51,704 bases of DNA from Candidatus Saccharimonadota bacterium (GTDB taxonomy: Bacteria; Patescibacteriota; Saccharimonadia; Saccharimonadales; Saccharimonadaceae): contig JAUMXR010000003.1 in NCBI GenBank assembly GCA_030528995.1, positions 1 through 51,704 of the forward strand. The letters are read 5' to 3'. Shown here in pieces: positions 24,282-32,785 of this stretch (position 1 is the stretch's first letter; each line of letters starts with the position of its first letter). The notes below the pieces were generated by a model. The model worked only from the letters and a program-made list of their open reading frames with translations. It had not been told where the DNA came from and did no database searches. Both the position numbers and the translations under genes were made by a program.

Positions 24282-26384
24282 ATGGCTAAATTCAAATTAG
24301 TGTCAAAATACCAGCCGACCGGAGACCAGCCTTCCGCAATCAAGCAGCTCGTGGAGGGGATTAATCGTGGTATCCACGAACAAACTTTGCTGGGCGTAAC
24401 TGGTTCTGGTAAAACCTTTACGATGGCGAACATTATCGAGCAGACTCAGCGCCCGACTTTGATTTTGGCACACAATAAGACTTTGGCAGCACAATTATAT
24501 TCTGAATTCCGGGAGTTTTTTCCGGAGAATGAAGTGCATTATTTTGTTTCTTATTTCGATTACTACCAACCGGAGGCCTATATCGCTTCTACGGATACTT
24601 ATATCGAGAAAGATTCGGCCATCAACGATGAGATTGACCGTTTGCGACATGGTGCTACAGAGGCACTACTGACGCGACGTGATGTGATTGTGGTGTCGTC
24701 CGTTTCCTGTATCTACGGCATCGGTTCGCCAGCGCATTACGAAGAGATGTCATTGCCGATGTGGCGGGGGAAAACGGGTTGGACGATTGGCAATAAAGAG
24801 TTTGAGGGGCTTCCGGAGGTTACGACCGAGGATGAGGGCGCGAGCCCCGTAACGACGGGCGCGAGCGACCCGTCCCCGAAAAACTTTATTGGCAATCGTT
24901 TGTCACAACTTGATTTCATTCGCCGACTCGTCGGAATGCAATATCATCGAAATGATTTGGCGTTTGAACGTGGTAATTTTCGTGTGATGGGCGATACGAT
25001 TGATTTGTATCCGGCAAATGGGGAATATGCCTATCGATTTGAATTTGGGTTCGATACGCTTGAGGAAGTTAAAATCGTAGACTCGCTGACTTTTGAGGTA
25101 CGAGAAAAACCTGACCATGTACACATCTTTCCGAACACCCACTACGCTACGCCAATGGACCAGCTAGAAAAAGCCTTGGTGACGATTCGGGCAGAATATG
25201 AAGATAGATTGAAATATTTTGAAAAACATCAGAAGTATTTGGAAGCCCAGAGACTTTCGCAGCGCACTAAGTATGATCTCGAAATGCTAAAAGAAACCGG
25301 TTTCGTGAAGGGAATTGAAAATTATTCTAGGCATCTGGATGGCCGGAAGGCCGGAGAACCACCCTCCACGTTGCTCGATTTCTTCCCGAGGGATTTCTTG
25401 CTGATTGTAGACGAATCACATATGACCTTGCCGCAGGTGAGAGGAATGTATAACGGCGACCACGCTCGCAAGCTAGCTCTTGTGGATTATGGGTTCCGTT
25501 TGCCATCGGCGTTAGACAATAGGCCTCTAACTTATGGTGAGTTCCAGAAGCATATCAATCAAGCCGTTTATGTATCAGCGACGCCAGGAGAATACGAATT
25601 GGAGGTTTCACCTAAACCAGCTGAACAGGTTATTCGCCCGACCGGTTTACTAGATCCAGAGATTGAAGTCCGATCATCCGATGGTCAGATTGATGGCTTA
25701 ATGGAAGAAATTGATAAACGAATCGCAAAGGGCCAGAGGACACTAATCACGACTTTAACTAAGCGCATGGCAGAGGATTTGACTGACCATCTAAAAGAGC
25801 GGGGGGTAAAGACGGCATATATTCACTCAGATGTTGATACTTTGGAGCGCGGAGATATTCTCCGAGATTTACGCGAAGGGGTGTACGATGTGCTGGTTGG
25901 CATCAATCTATTGCGCGAGGGGTTGGATTTACCGGAAGTATCACTAGTGGCGATTTTGGATGCCGATAAAGAAGGTTTCTTGCGCTCGGAATCGGCCTTG
26001 ATTCAGACGATTGGGCGCGCAGCGAGACACGAAGAAGGCAAAGTAATTATGTATGCGAATTTCATCACTGAAAGTATGGAAAAAGCCATTAGCGAAACTA
26101 ACCGACGACGCGAGATTCAGAAAGAATACAATGAAAAACATGGCATTACACCTCATTCTGTGAAAAAAGAAATCTCCTTGGGACTTCGCGCGATTATTCC
26201 GGAGAAGGAAAAAGAGAACAAGTTTGACGTCAAGCGTATTCCGAAGGATGAGCTACCAGCACTCATTAAACAGCTTTCTTCCGAGATGCAACTAGCGGCG
26301 GCTAATCTGGAGTTTGAGAAAGCTGCGGCACTGCGTGATGAGATTGAACGTATTAAAGATTATATGGGTGGAAACAAAGGATAA
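24282..26384 (+). CDS. uvrB: UvrB, excision repair helicase-like subunit, with GC-rich insert
   Basis: Damage-verification subunit of UvrABC. 700 aa: Walker [10 protein letters not shown] (about 38-46), beta-hairpin [36 protein letters not shown] motif ([10 protein letters not shown]), helicase motifs [48 protein letters not shown] and QTIGRAARH, and a C-terminal UVR motif ([24 protein letters not shown]) for UvrC contact. An insert of about 35-40 residues at about 158-198, between [14 protein letters not shown] and [12 protein letters not shown], is not in E. coli UvrB and contains [17 protein letters not shown]. The rest is ordinary. Leaderless start. Confidence 0.97.
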   Translation: MAKFKLVSKYQPTGDQPSAIKQLVEGINRGIHEQTLLGVTGSGKTFTMANIIEQTQRPTLILAHNKTLAAQLYSEFREFFPENEVHYFVSYFDYYQPEAYIASTDTYIEKDSAINDEIDRLRHGATEALLTRRDVIVVSSVSCIYGIGSPAHYEEMSLPMWRGKTGWTIGNKEFEGLPEVTTEDEGASPVTTGASDPSPKNFIGNRLSQLDFIRRLVGMQYHRNDLAFERGNFRVMGDTIDLYPANGEYAYRFEFGFDTLEEVKIVDSLTFEVREKPDHVHIFPNTHYATPMDQLEKALVTIRAEYEDRLKYFEKHQKYLEAQRLSQRTKYDLEMLKETGFVKGIENYSRHLDGRKAGEPPSTLLDFFPRDFLLIVDESHMTLPQVRGMYNGDHARKLALVDYGFRLPSALDNRPLTYGEFQKHINQAVYVSATPGEYELEVSPKPAEQVIRPTGLLDPEIEVRSSDGQIDGLMEEIDKRIAKGQRTLITTLTKRMAEDLTDHLKERGVKTAYIHSDVDTLERGDILRDLREGVYDVLVGINLLREGLDLPEVSLVAILDADKEGFLRSESALIQTIGRAARHEEGKVIMYANFITESMEKAISETNRRREIQKEYNEKHGITPHSVKKEISLGLRAIIPEKEKENKFDVKRIPKDELPALIKQLSSEMQLAAANLEFEKAAALRDEIERIKDYMGGNKG
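24836..24874. repeat. In-frame palindromic GC-rich insert in uvrB
   Basis: Two adjacent hairpins: GGGC-GCGA-GCCC (24836-24847) and GACGGG-(9 nt)-CCCGTC (24854-24874). They lie in codons for GASP and GASDPSP and are far GC-richer than the surrounding gene. A related GASP-coding palindrome lies in gatB. Confidence 0.6.
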
Positions 26385-26412
26385 AAAAGGTTTCCTCCTT
26401 AGCATACGTTTT

Positions 26413-26441
26413 TTGACTTCTGTTAAAGATTGTTGTATAAT
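26413..26441 (+). promoter_or_regulatory. Promoter of the 26492 gene
   Basis: TTGACT (26413-26418), 17-bp spacer, TATAAT (26436-26441); leader of about 43 nt ending in AAAGGAGG. Confidence 0.75.
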
Positions 26442-26491
26442 TATAGTCGGTAATTATAGTTTGTAATTAGAACATTAAAAGGAGGCTATCT

Positions 26492-27094
26492 ATGTCGGAA
26501 AAAACCTGTTTGACGTATGATGAGATTTCAGAAGCCATAGCAAATGGTAACACGAAACAAGTAAAAGAGATGTTTGAGGGTTTTCACGTCTTAAAAGGTA
26601 AAGGCGCTTCTACTCGCGTAACCGCTTCTGCTTTGACGCTTATTAATTTCGCGCTCAGAATAGCAGCGGTCAAAACATGGAAAAAGGAGTTGGGAGACGA
26701 TATGGCCAATGTATTGATTGAGTACATTTCACCCATAATCAACATCTTCGGTTTCGTCTATTCATTGGTAGACCAATCATCCGTTGTAGACTTCGACGAA
26801 ATCCCCAAAGAAATCCGCGACAGTTTGCGCAAAAACGCCTACACCAAAAAGATCGGGGAGCAAATAATGGCATTAGATAAAGACACGTTCGGTAAAATGC
26901 TCAGGTACCTTATTACCAAAGAAGAAGTCGAGTGTTTGAACCTGAAATTTAGTTTACCGATTGCGCAATACTGTTTCGTGAATGAGATAATCCCCAGGAA
27001 TGCCTTTTTCTCATATATGGGTAATTGTCTCAATGAGTCACGGGAATATCACGCTTTTGCTGGCTTCATGGGTGACTTGATAGGCATTAGCTAA
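26492..27094 (+). CDS. Unknown soluble protein
   Basis: Unrecognised 200-aa protein, predicted mostly alpha-helical, without signal peptide or clear membrane helix. N-terminal YDEISEAIANGNTKQVKEMFEGF resembles a helical repeat; a hydrophobic patch (ISPIINIFGFVYSLVD) lies near residues 80-95. It has its own near-consensus promoter, strong SD (AAAGGAGG) and a strong terminator, thus is an independent, probably well-expressed unit. Its signals resemble those of the unknown genes at 38070-43242. No function can be assigned. Confidence 0.75.
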   Translation: MSEKTCLTYDEISEAIANGNTKQVKEMFEGFHVLKGKGASTRVTASALTLINFALRIAAVKTWKKELGDDMANVLIEYISPIINIFGFVYSLVDQSSVVDFDEIPKEIRDSLRKNAYTKKIGEQIMALDKDTFGKMLRYLITKEEVECLNLKFSLPIAQYCFVNEIIPRNAFFSYMGNCLNESREYHAFAGFMGDLIGIS

Positions 27095-27120
27095 ACAAAG
27101 ATGCCGTCCATAGCCTACCG

Positions 27121-27160
27121 ATACCCCCTCTAGAGAGGGGGTATTTTGATTTAGTTTTTT
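27121..27160 (+). terminator. Terminator of the 26492 gene
   Basis: ATACCCCCTC/GAGGGGGTAT, a perfect 10-bp stem with a TAGA loop, followed by a T-rich tail ending TTTTTT. Confidence 0.85.
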
Positions 27161-27161
27161 A

Positions 27162-27170
27162 TGTTATAAT
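27162..27170 (+). promoter_or_regulatory. Extended -10 promoter of the phosphoketolase genes, leaderless
   Basis: TGT-TATAAT (hexamer 27165-27170) ends 6 nt before the ATG at 27177. Confidence 0.65.
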
Positions 27171-27176
27171 TAAAGC

Positions 27177-28133
27177 ATGAGTGCGGTGGGCATTGCTGAG
27201 ATTGATAAGATAAAAAAACGCATTAGGCTATGCGATTATTTATGCGTGGCACAGCTTTTTCTACAGGACAATTTTTTGCTAACGCGAGAGCTAAGGTTTG
27301 AAGATGTTAAGCCTAGGCTACTTGGGCATTGGGGGACTTGTCATGGCATCAACGTGGCGTATGCTAATCTAACAGCACATTTCATCGACGATGACGATTT
27401 TAGCTTTATCTTAGGTCCTGGACACGGGTTCCCGGCACTACAAGCTAATTTGTGGCTGGATGGCGAACTGGCCAAAGTAGATCCCAAAGCAACCGTCGAT
27501 GAGGCTGGATTAGAATACATTTGCCGAAATTTTTCGTGGCCTGATGGTTTTCCGAGTCACGCCAGCCCTTATACGCCCGGGATTATCACGGAGGGTGGTG
27601 AGCTTGGTTACGCGCTAGCTAATGCTTACGGCATGAATCTTGGACACCCCGAGAAGACTACCGCCGTGTTAATTGGCGATGGGGAATTAGAAACGGCGAC
27701 TGCAATTGATTCTCTGAATCTTCGCAACTTATTGTCTGGCTCTAATAATGGTAAGGTTTTGCCAATTTTACATCTCAATGGTTATAAAATTTCGGCACCA
27801 TCGCTCTATGCGCGCAAATCCGAACGCGAACTAAATGAATTGATACGAGGCTTTGGGTTTATGCCGTGCTGGGTGGGTGAAGATGTGGAAGAATTTCAGC
27901 TCGCTCTCGATAATATGGGCGAATCTCCGTTCTTCGTCTTAAAAACCGAAAAGGGAGAAGGTGGACCAAATAGGTATCACCTAGCACATCAGATACCGCT
28001 GAAGTTGCCGAAGACTAATCCGGATGAGCTAAAACAGCTAGAAGAATGGCTAAAAAGTTACCAAGTGGATGAGCTAATAAAAGAGGCGTTTGATGGAGTT
28101 TTGGTTTCGGAAACAGGAGGTAGTGATGATTGA
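27177..28133 (+). CDS. Phosphoketolase, N-terminal half as a separate protein
   Basis: 318 aa covering the XFP N-terminal thiamine-diphosphate-binding domain of D-xylulose 5-phosphate/fructose 6-phosphate phosphoketolase, which makes acetyl phosphate plus a shorter sugar phosphate. Motifs: RLLGHWGTCHGINVAYAN, GPGHGFPA, FPSHASPYTPGIITEGGELGY, and LIGDGELETA..LPILHLNGYKIS with the ThDP/Mg GDG..N signature. It ends in the interdomain linker (LKQLEEWLKSYQVDELIKE). The other half is the next gene, whose start overlaps by 8 nt. Histidines corresponding to known active-site positions (GHWGT, GPGHG, PSHA) are present, so the pair may form an active two-chain enzyme. Confidence 0.88.
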   Translation: MSAVGIAEIDKIKKRIRLCDYLCVAQLFLQDNFLLTRELRFEDVKPRLLGHWGTCHGINVAYANLTAHFIDDDDFSFILGPGHGFPALQANLWLDGELAKVDPKATVDEAGLEYICRNFSWPDGFPSHASPYTPGIITEGGELGYALANAYGMNLGHPEKTTAVLIGDGELETATAIDSLNLRNLLSGSNNGKVLPILHLNGYKISAPSLYARKSERELNELIRGFGFMPCWVGEDVEEFQLALDNMGESPFFVLKTEKGEGGPNRYHLAHQIPLKLPKTNPDELKQLEEWLKSYQVDELIKEAFDGVLVSETGGSDD

Positions 28134-29298
28134 TAAAGTCGAACAGCCTGGCGCCGAAAAGTTTTCACCGGCCAAAAGAATCGGCGAACTCTTGACGGAG
28201 GAATTTAAACACAACCCGCATTTTTATTTCTTTTCACCAGACGAAACAACCTCGAACAAGCTTGATCAGATTTTTGAGGTGGAAAAACGTGCGTGGGGTA
28301 GCCTTCCAATTGAATCTTGGGATTTGCCGGAATCGGAAAATGGACGAGTCGTAGAAATGCTATCAGAAAATGTATTATTCTCGGTGATGTGTGGACACCT
28401 AGCAAATGGCGAAAAGGCCATGATGGGGAGTTACGAAGCGTTTTACCCCATCATTACGGCGCAGTTGTTACAGCAAATGAAGTTCATCAAACAATCTAAA
28501 TCCGTGCGTTGGCGCAAGCCGATGCCAGCAGTGAATTTATTATCTACTTCGACCTGCTGGCGACAGGACCACAATGGATTCACGCATCAATCTCCGGCTT
28601 TGATTTCTACTTTACTATCAGTGCCTTCTGGTCTCGCGAATTGCCTTTTCCCGATTGATGACGTGGCGGCAGAAGAAGCGTTTCGTTTCATGATGGATGC
28701 CGAGAATGTTGTAAATCTTACAACATTTGATAAGAATGAGCGGCCGAGATATATTGATTCACACCACGCTAAATATGAGTTTGAGAACGGCGGAGCATCA
28801 ATTTATCAATTCGCTTCAGACGAAGAGCCAGATATTATTTTTGCCGGCTGCGGTGATATTACGGGCCACGAAATGATTGAGGCGATTAAGGTTTTGAAGA
28901 AGGATTTACCTACCATAAAGATTCGTTTTGTATATATTAATGCTTTGTCATATCGTGGGATCGGCACAACTCAAAACAAACTGAGTGGTGATAAATTCTC
29001 GGAGCTGTTCACTGCCGATAAACCGATTATTGCAAACTTCCACGGATACCCCGAAACTTTGGAGAACATATTGGAGAATTATACATTCCGGGGCAGGCTC
29101 AGAGTTCATGGTTTCAATGAAGAGGGTTCAACTACCACGCCATTTGAGATGTTACGACGTAATGCGGCTTCAAGATATGATATTGCGATTGATGTGGCGA
29201 AATTGGCACATCGACTCGATTTGGTTTCTAAATATGAAATGTTCCTCGCCCAGAACCACTTTAGAGCTATACAATCAGGTGAAGATTTGATAAAATAA
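28126..29298 (+). CDS. Phosphoketolase, central and C-terminal part as a separate protein
   Basis: 390 aa from the ATG at 28126, selected because CAGGAGGT lies 5 nt upstream; a farther in-frame start at 28090 lacks an SD. It begins in the linker (EKFSPAKRIGELLTEEF) and contains the XFP pyrimidine-binding domain (FYFFSPDETTSNKL, LSENVLFSVMCGHL with the catalytic-type Glu, YEAFYPIITAQLLQQ, STCWRQDHNGFTHQSPA) and C-terminal domain (RGRLRVHGFNEEGSTTTPFEMLRRN). Together the halves total 708 aa, against about 790-825 in one-chain enzymes; most of the loss is in the linker. Co-translated with the N-terminal half. Confidence 0.88.
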   Translation: MIDKVEQPGAEKFSPAKRIGELLTEEFKHNPHFYFFSPDETTSNKLDQIFEVEKRAWGSLPIESWDLPESENGRVVEMLSENVLFSVMCGHLANGEKAMMGSYEAFYPIITAQLLQQMKFIKQSKSVRWRKPMPAVNLLSTSTCWRQDHNGFTHQSPALISTLLSVPSGLANCLFPIDDVAAEEAFRFMMDAENVVNLTTFDKNERPRYIDSHHAKYEFENGGASIYQFASDEEPDIIFAGCGDITGHEMIEAIKVLKKDLPTIKIRFVYINALSYRGIGTTQNKLSGDKFSELFTADKPIIANFHGYPETLENILENYTFRGRLRVHGFNEEGSTTTPFEMLRRNAASRYDIAIDVAKLAHRLDLVSKYEMFLAQNHFRAIQSGEDLIK

Positions 29299-29323
29299 CA
29301 ATGTTATGGAAATACTAACATTG
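29299..29323 (+). promoter_or_regulatory. Inverted repeat spanning the start of the PIN-TRAM gene
   Basis: CAATGTTA (29299-29306) pairs perfectly with TAACATTG (29316-29323); the A of the ATG at 29306 is in the stem. It could hide the start codon in mRNA or be an operator for a dimeric regulator. A TAAAAT box lies at 29291-29296. Confidence 0.45.
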
Positions 29324-29992
29324 ATTATTGTTTTGGTAATTTTGGCGGAAACTACTTTTTTGTTGGTCAAGAAATACAAACCAATGCGAAGCGGAGTGCG
29401 AAAGATCTATGTAGATACCTCCGCACTGATTGACGGCAGGATACTCAATGTGGCCAGAACTGGGTTTATTGATGGGGATTTAATCGTGCTAAAAAGCGTA
29501 CTAAGAGAGCTACAACTACTCGCGGATGGCAAAGATAGTGAAAAGCGTAACCGGGCGCGGGCTGGGCTCAATAATGTGTCGGAATTAGAGCGCGTGATTG
29601 AGGTGAACACTGTCATAGAGGATGACGGGGAAGACTTTGTAAAGGTAGATGAACAATTATTGAAATTTGCAAAAGCAAATAAGGGTGCTATTCTGACGAT
29701 TGACTATAACTTAATTAAAGTTGCCGAGGCAGAAAAAATCCAGGCGTTAAACGTAAATGATTTGGCTTTAGCTGTGAGAACCGAGTTCTTGCCAGGCGAG
29801 AAAATTAAACTTAAAATCACAGAGAAAGGCTCAGGCAAAGGCCAGGGCGTGGGGCATTTGCCGGATGGGACAATGGTGGTAGTCGATAAAGCATCTGGCA
29901 GAATTGGGAAAGAAATCACAGTTGAGTTTATGCGATATCATGAAACCTCTTCCGGCAAAATGGTGTTTGCGAAAATTACGCGCCAAAAATAA
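29306..29992 (+). CDS. PIN-TRAM domain membrane-anchored protein (YacL-like)
   Basis: 228 aa: one N-terminal transmembrane helix (about 2-21), a PIN ribonuclease-fold domain at about 34-150 (IYVDTSALIDGRI with the first Asp, VLRELQLLADGKDSEKRNRARAGLN, ILTIDYNLIKVA with later acidic residue) and a C-terminal TRAM RNA-binding domain at about 165-228 (GEKIKLKITEKGSGKGQGVGHLPDGTMVVVD). The family (Bacillus YacL) usually has four helices; this one has a single anchor. Likely a membrane-bound RNA-processing enzyme; target unknown. It directly abuts the stop codon of the convergent PBP gene with no spacer. Confidence 0.85.
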   Translation: MEILTLIIVLVILAETTFLLVKKYKPMRSGVRKIYVDTSALIDGRILNVARTGFIDGDLIVLKSVLRELQLLADGKDSEKRNRARAGLNNVSELERVIEVNTVIEDDGEDFVKVDEQLLKFAKANKGAILTIDYNLIKVAEAEKIQALNVNDLALAVRTEFLPGEKIKLKITEKGSGKGQGVGHLPDGTMVVVDKASGRIGKEITVEFMRYHETSSGKMVFAKITRQK

Positions 29993-32725
29993 TTAAGGAT
30001 TCTTTTTAGAATTGTCGTCAACCTTAGTAGGAGTTAATGTCATCTCAGCACTTGCCGTGTAGCCGGCCGCATCCGTAATCATTATTTTTACGCCAGATTC
30101 GGTATTATTTAACGTGTAGCCATTGACAACACCGCCACTACCAATTGAAATATTATTGTAGTCAGTGGTTTTACCGTTGGCGGTAACTTGGAGAGTGTAA
30201 CCAGTTATATCGTAACTACCTTTACTGATAGTTGCCACTACTTTGTTGCCACTGGTGGATATAGCCACCGTAGGTGGAACATAATTACATGGGTCGCTAG
30301 TTTCATTGTCATAAGGTTCCGGTACAGTATAGTTATCCTTGCCAGTCATTGGGTCAGTGATTTTAGTAACTTCGACGGCTATTTTATATTCCTCCTTGGT
30401 ACACTCAGCAGCTAAAAGGTGATTGTAGCGGTTAAAAGTTAGGGTTTCTTTGGCGATGCCGGAGTTTTTGCTAGCGTCAAACCAGCTTGGCCAAATATCA
30501 GAGTGGCCATTAACAGTTAGGTGCTTGATGCCGGCTGGGCGCACGGGCTCGTCGCCAGGATGCCAGCGACCGTCTGGCTCATAGACTTCACTATGGACAC
30601 GCCCCATGTATTCGGCAACGGTATAACGCGCAATATCGTGCGTATTGGAGGTTAAGCCGCTACCATCGTGATTTCCATTCCAGACCAACGTAGAAACAGC
30701 GGTGGAGTAGCTCTCCATCAAGGAGTCTTTAGTGACGGCGGAGTTAGCCGTAGTAGTAGTACCGGTCTTGGTAGCCGTCCAAACGCCCGGAATGACATAA
30801 CCGGCACTTTGTGAACCGCCAGCGGCGTAAATGCCGAAGCGGGCACCGCCATCGGATAGGATATCAGAAATCATATAAGCGACTTGGTCATCCACTATGC
30901 GAGTAGCTTCTTTGTCGGTCCAGGATTCAATTACTTCACCAGAGGAATTCTTGACCTCCAAAACATAGGCGAGATCTTTATAGGCACCGCCACGGGCAAG
31001 GGAAGCGTAGGCGTTGGCGTGTTCAACCATCCTAACACCACAACCGGAACCGATGGCGATGGAAAGACCATAGCTATCGCGACCTTCGCAATAGGCTTTG
31101 TCACCCAATGCGTGTGCTACTTCAAGTGAATTGTCGATACCGTTAATATATAAGGCTTTAACTGCGGCAATATTGAGCGAGTGGCCGAGTGAGAAACGGA
31201 TGGTTACGTTGCCATAGAATGAACCCGTGGCGTTAGTCAAGGCACAGGAACCGGAGTAACCAGCACAATATAGTCTATTGATGTTTTCGTCTTTCAGGAC
31301 ACTGCCTGGGCCATAATTAATACCATCGCGTTGCATGAAGAGCGGGGAATAATCCAAAATTGGCTTAATGGAAGAACCAGGTTCAACTAAGGAATCGGTC
31401 GTGACGTTCAATTCGCCATAGGTAGGGTTGAAGAAATCAGAAGAACCAACCATGGCTACGACCTGAGAGGTTTCGACGTCCACGGAGACAAGTGCGAGAT
31501 TGTCGCTACTATTCTTGTAAGCGTGACTCATACCAACCTGAACAGCGTCTTCGGCGATTTTCTGGGCACGTAGGTCGATAGTGGTCTTAATAGTCCAGCC
31601 GCCAGCACGCATGGTGGAAATGCCATATTTCTTCTCGAGCTGTTTTTTGACTTCAAGCACAAAATGTGGTGCCAACATGCCAGCATATTGGTTGGCTTCG
31701 GGTTGAATGGTGTCAAGAATGGCAACTTCTTTGGCGGAGTTAGCTTCTTCTGAAGTGATATAACCCATGGAAACCATATCGTCTAGTACTTTATGCTGGC
31801 GTTCGATTAACATCTCGTTGCCATAAACATTGTAAGGGTTCAGGACGGCTGGGTTGTTTGGAATGGCAGCAAGCAAAGCGGCTTCTGCCAGGGTCAAGTC
31901 CTTGGCGGATTTACCAAAGTATGTTTGCGAAGCGGATTCTACACCATTACGCCGACCACCATAAGGTGATTGGTTAAGGTACATGGTGAGAATTTCTTCC
32001 TTGGAATACATTTTTTCTAGCTCGATGGAAAGAATTAACTCTTTAATCTTACGTTGTAGGCCACCACGGTTAGCCGAGGCAGCTTCGTCAGAGAAATAAA
32101 CTTGCTTAATCAACTGCTGAGTCAAAGTAGAGCCACCCTGGACACCCCGACCACCTAGGGTGGAAAGGGTAGCACGGATGAGCGCGATAAAATCGACACC
32201 GTGATGGCCATAGAAGTTTCTATCCTCAATCGCAACGGTGGCCTGATACATATATTCAGAAATGTCGTCACCACTAACTACGAGACGATAATCTTCGTTG
32301 CCGGTGTCTTTCCAAAGTAATTCGCCGTTACGATCTAAATAGGTGTTAACGGTCTCAGAAATGGTCATTTCGTCAAGGCGGATTTCTTCAAGGTCTTTCT
32401 TGTAGTACAGGAATAAGCCACCGATAAAGATAATCCCGATTAAGATACAAGCTGCAATGAATTTTAGGATGGCTTTTTGGCCACGCCAAGAGAACCACCA
32501 TTTAAACACACGCTTAGGATGTAGGCGAGCAAAGAAGCGTTTAACTGGTTCTTTGGGAAGCTTAGCTAGCTCTTCGGCGCGCCGACGCGCATTGGCCTCT
32601 TTCTTGGCTCGGTGTTTATAACTCAAGCTAGAATAGAGATTCATATTTTTCTTCGCAGTTTTTTTGGATGATTTAGCCTTTTGGGATTTCCTCGGCAAAA
32701 TCACCTCTGATTTCTTTTTTGCCAT
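29993..32725 (-). CDS. Class A penicillin-binding protein (PBP1A type)
   Basis: Bifunctional peptidoglycan glycosyltransferase/transpeptidase. 910 aa from the ATG at 32725; six further codons to 32743 (MVYNNY) are the promoter read as protein. Residues 1-85 are a very Lys/Arg-rich cytoplasmic tail, 86-107 the membrane helix, about 150-330 the GT51 domain (E167 in EDRNF, GGSTLTQQLIKQ, KIKELILSIELEKMYSKEEILTMYLN), about 405-700 the transpeptidase (S451-S-I-K, SLGHSLN, KTGTTTT), then a C-terminal Ig/PASTA-like extension rich in Ser/Thr. Divergent from murJ, forming a wall-synthesis module. Confidence 0.95.
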   Translation of the reverse strand: MAKKKSEVILPRKSQKAKSSKKTAKKNMNLYSSLSYKHRAKKEANARRRAEELAKLPKEPVKRFFARLHPKRVFKWWFSWRGQKAILKFIAACILIGIIFIGGLFLYYKKDLEEIRLDEMTISETVNTYLDRNGELLWKDTGNEDYRLVVSGDDISEYMYQATVAIEDRNFYGHHGVDFIALIRATLSTLGGRGVQGGSTLTQQLIKQVYFSDEAASANRGGLQRKIKELILSIELEKMYSKEEILTMYLNQSPYGGRRNGVESASQTYFGKSAKDLTLAEAALLAAIPNNPAVLNPYNVYGNEMLIERQHKVLDDMVSMGYITSEEANSAKEVAILDTIQPEANQYAGMLAPHFVLEVKKQLEKKYGISTMRAGGWTIKTTIDLRAQKIAEDAVQVGMSHAYKNSSDNLALVSVDVETSQVVAMVGSSDFFNPTYGELNVTTDSLVEPGSSIKPILDYSPLFMQRDGINYGPGSVLKDENINRLYCAGYSGSCALTNATGSFYGNVTIRFSLGHSLNIAAVKALYINGIDNSLEVAHALGDKAYCEGRDSYGLSIAIGSGCGVRMVEHANAYASLARGGAYKDLAYVLEVKNSSGEVIESWTDKEATRIVDDQVAYMISDILSDGGARFGIYAAGGSQSAGYVIPGVWTATKTGTTTTANSAVTKDSLMESYSTAVSTLVWNGNHDGSGLTSNTHDIARYTVAEYMGRVHSEVYEPDGRWHPGDEPVRPAGIKHLTVNGHSDIWPSWFDASKNSGIAKETLTFNRYNHLLAAECTKEEYKIAVEVTKITDPMTGKDNYTVPEPYDNETSDPCNYVPPTVAISTSGNKVVATISKGSYDITGYTLQVTANGKTTDYNNISIGSGGVVNGYTLNNTESGVKIMITDAAGYTASAEMTLTPTKVDDNSKKNP

Positions 32726-32731
32726 ATAATT

Positions 32732-32737
32732 ATTATA
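32732..32737 (-). promoter_or_regulatory. -10 box of the PBP gene, leaderless
   Basis: Minus-strand TATAAT ends 6 nt before the ATG at 32725. The divergent murJ -10 is 37 bp away. Confidence 0.6.
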
Positions 32738-32773
32738 CACCATATTTTGAAAAACATAAAAATTAATTTGTGA

Positions 32774-32779
32774 TATATT
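32774..32779 (+). promoter_or_regulatory. -10 box of murJ, leaderless
   Basis: TATATT, preceded by TGTGA, ends 6 nt before the ATG at 32786. No SD. Confidence 0.5.
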
Positions 32780-32785
32780 ATATAT

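Noticed and set aside
28090-28133. Frameshift in a single phosphoketolase gene
   Set aside because: The second half has its own strong SD and ATG, the break falls in the linker, and both frames keep conserved motifs to the edges, so a true split fits better than an error or pseudogene.
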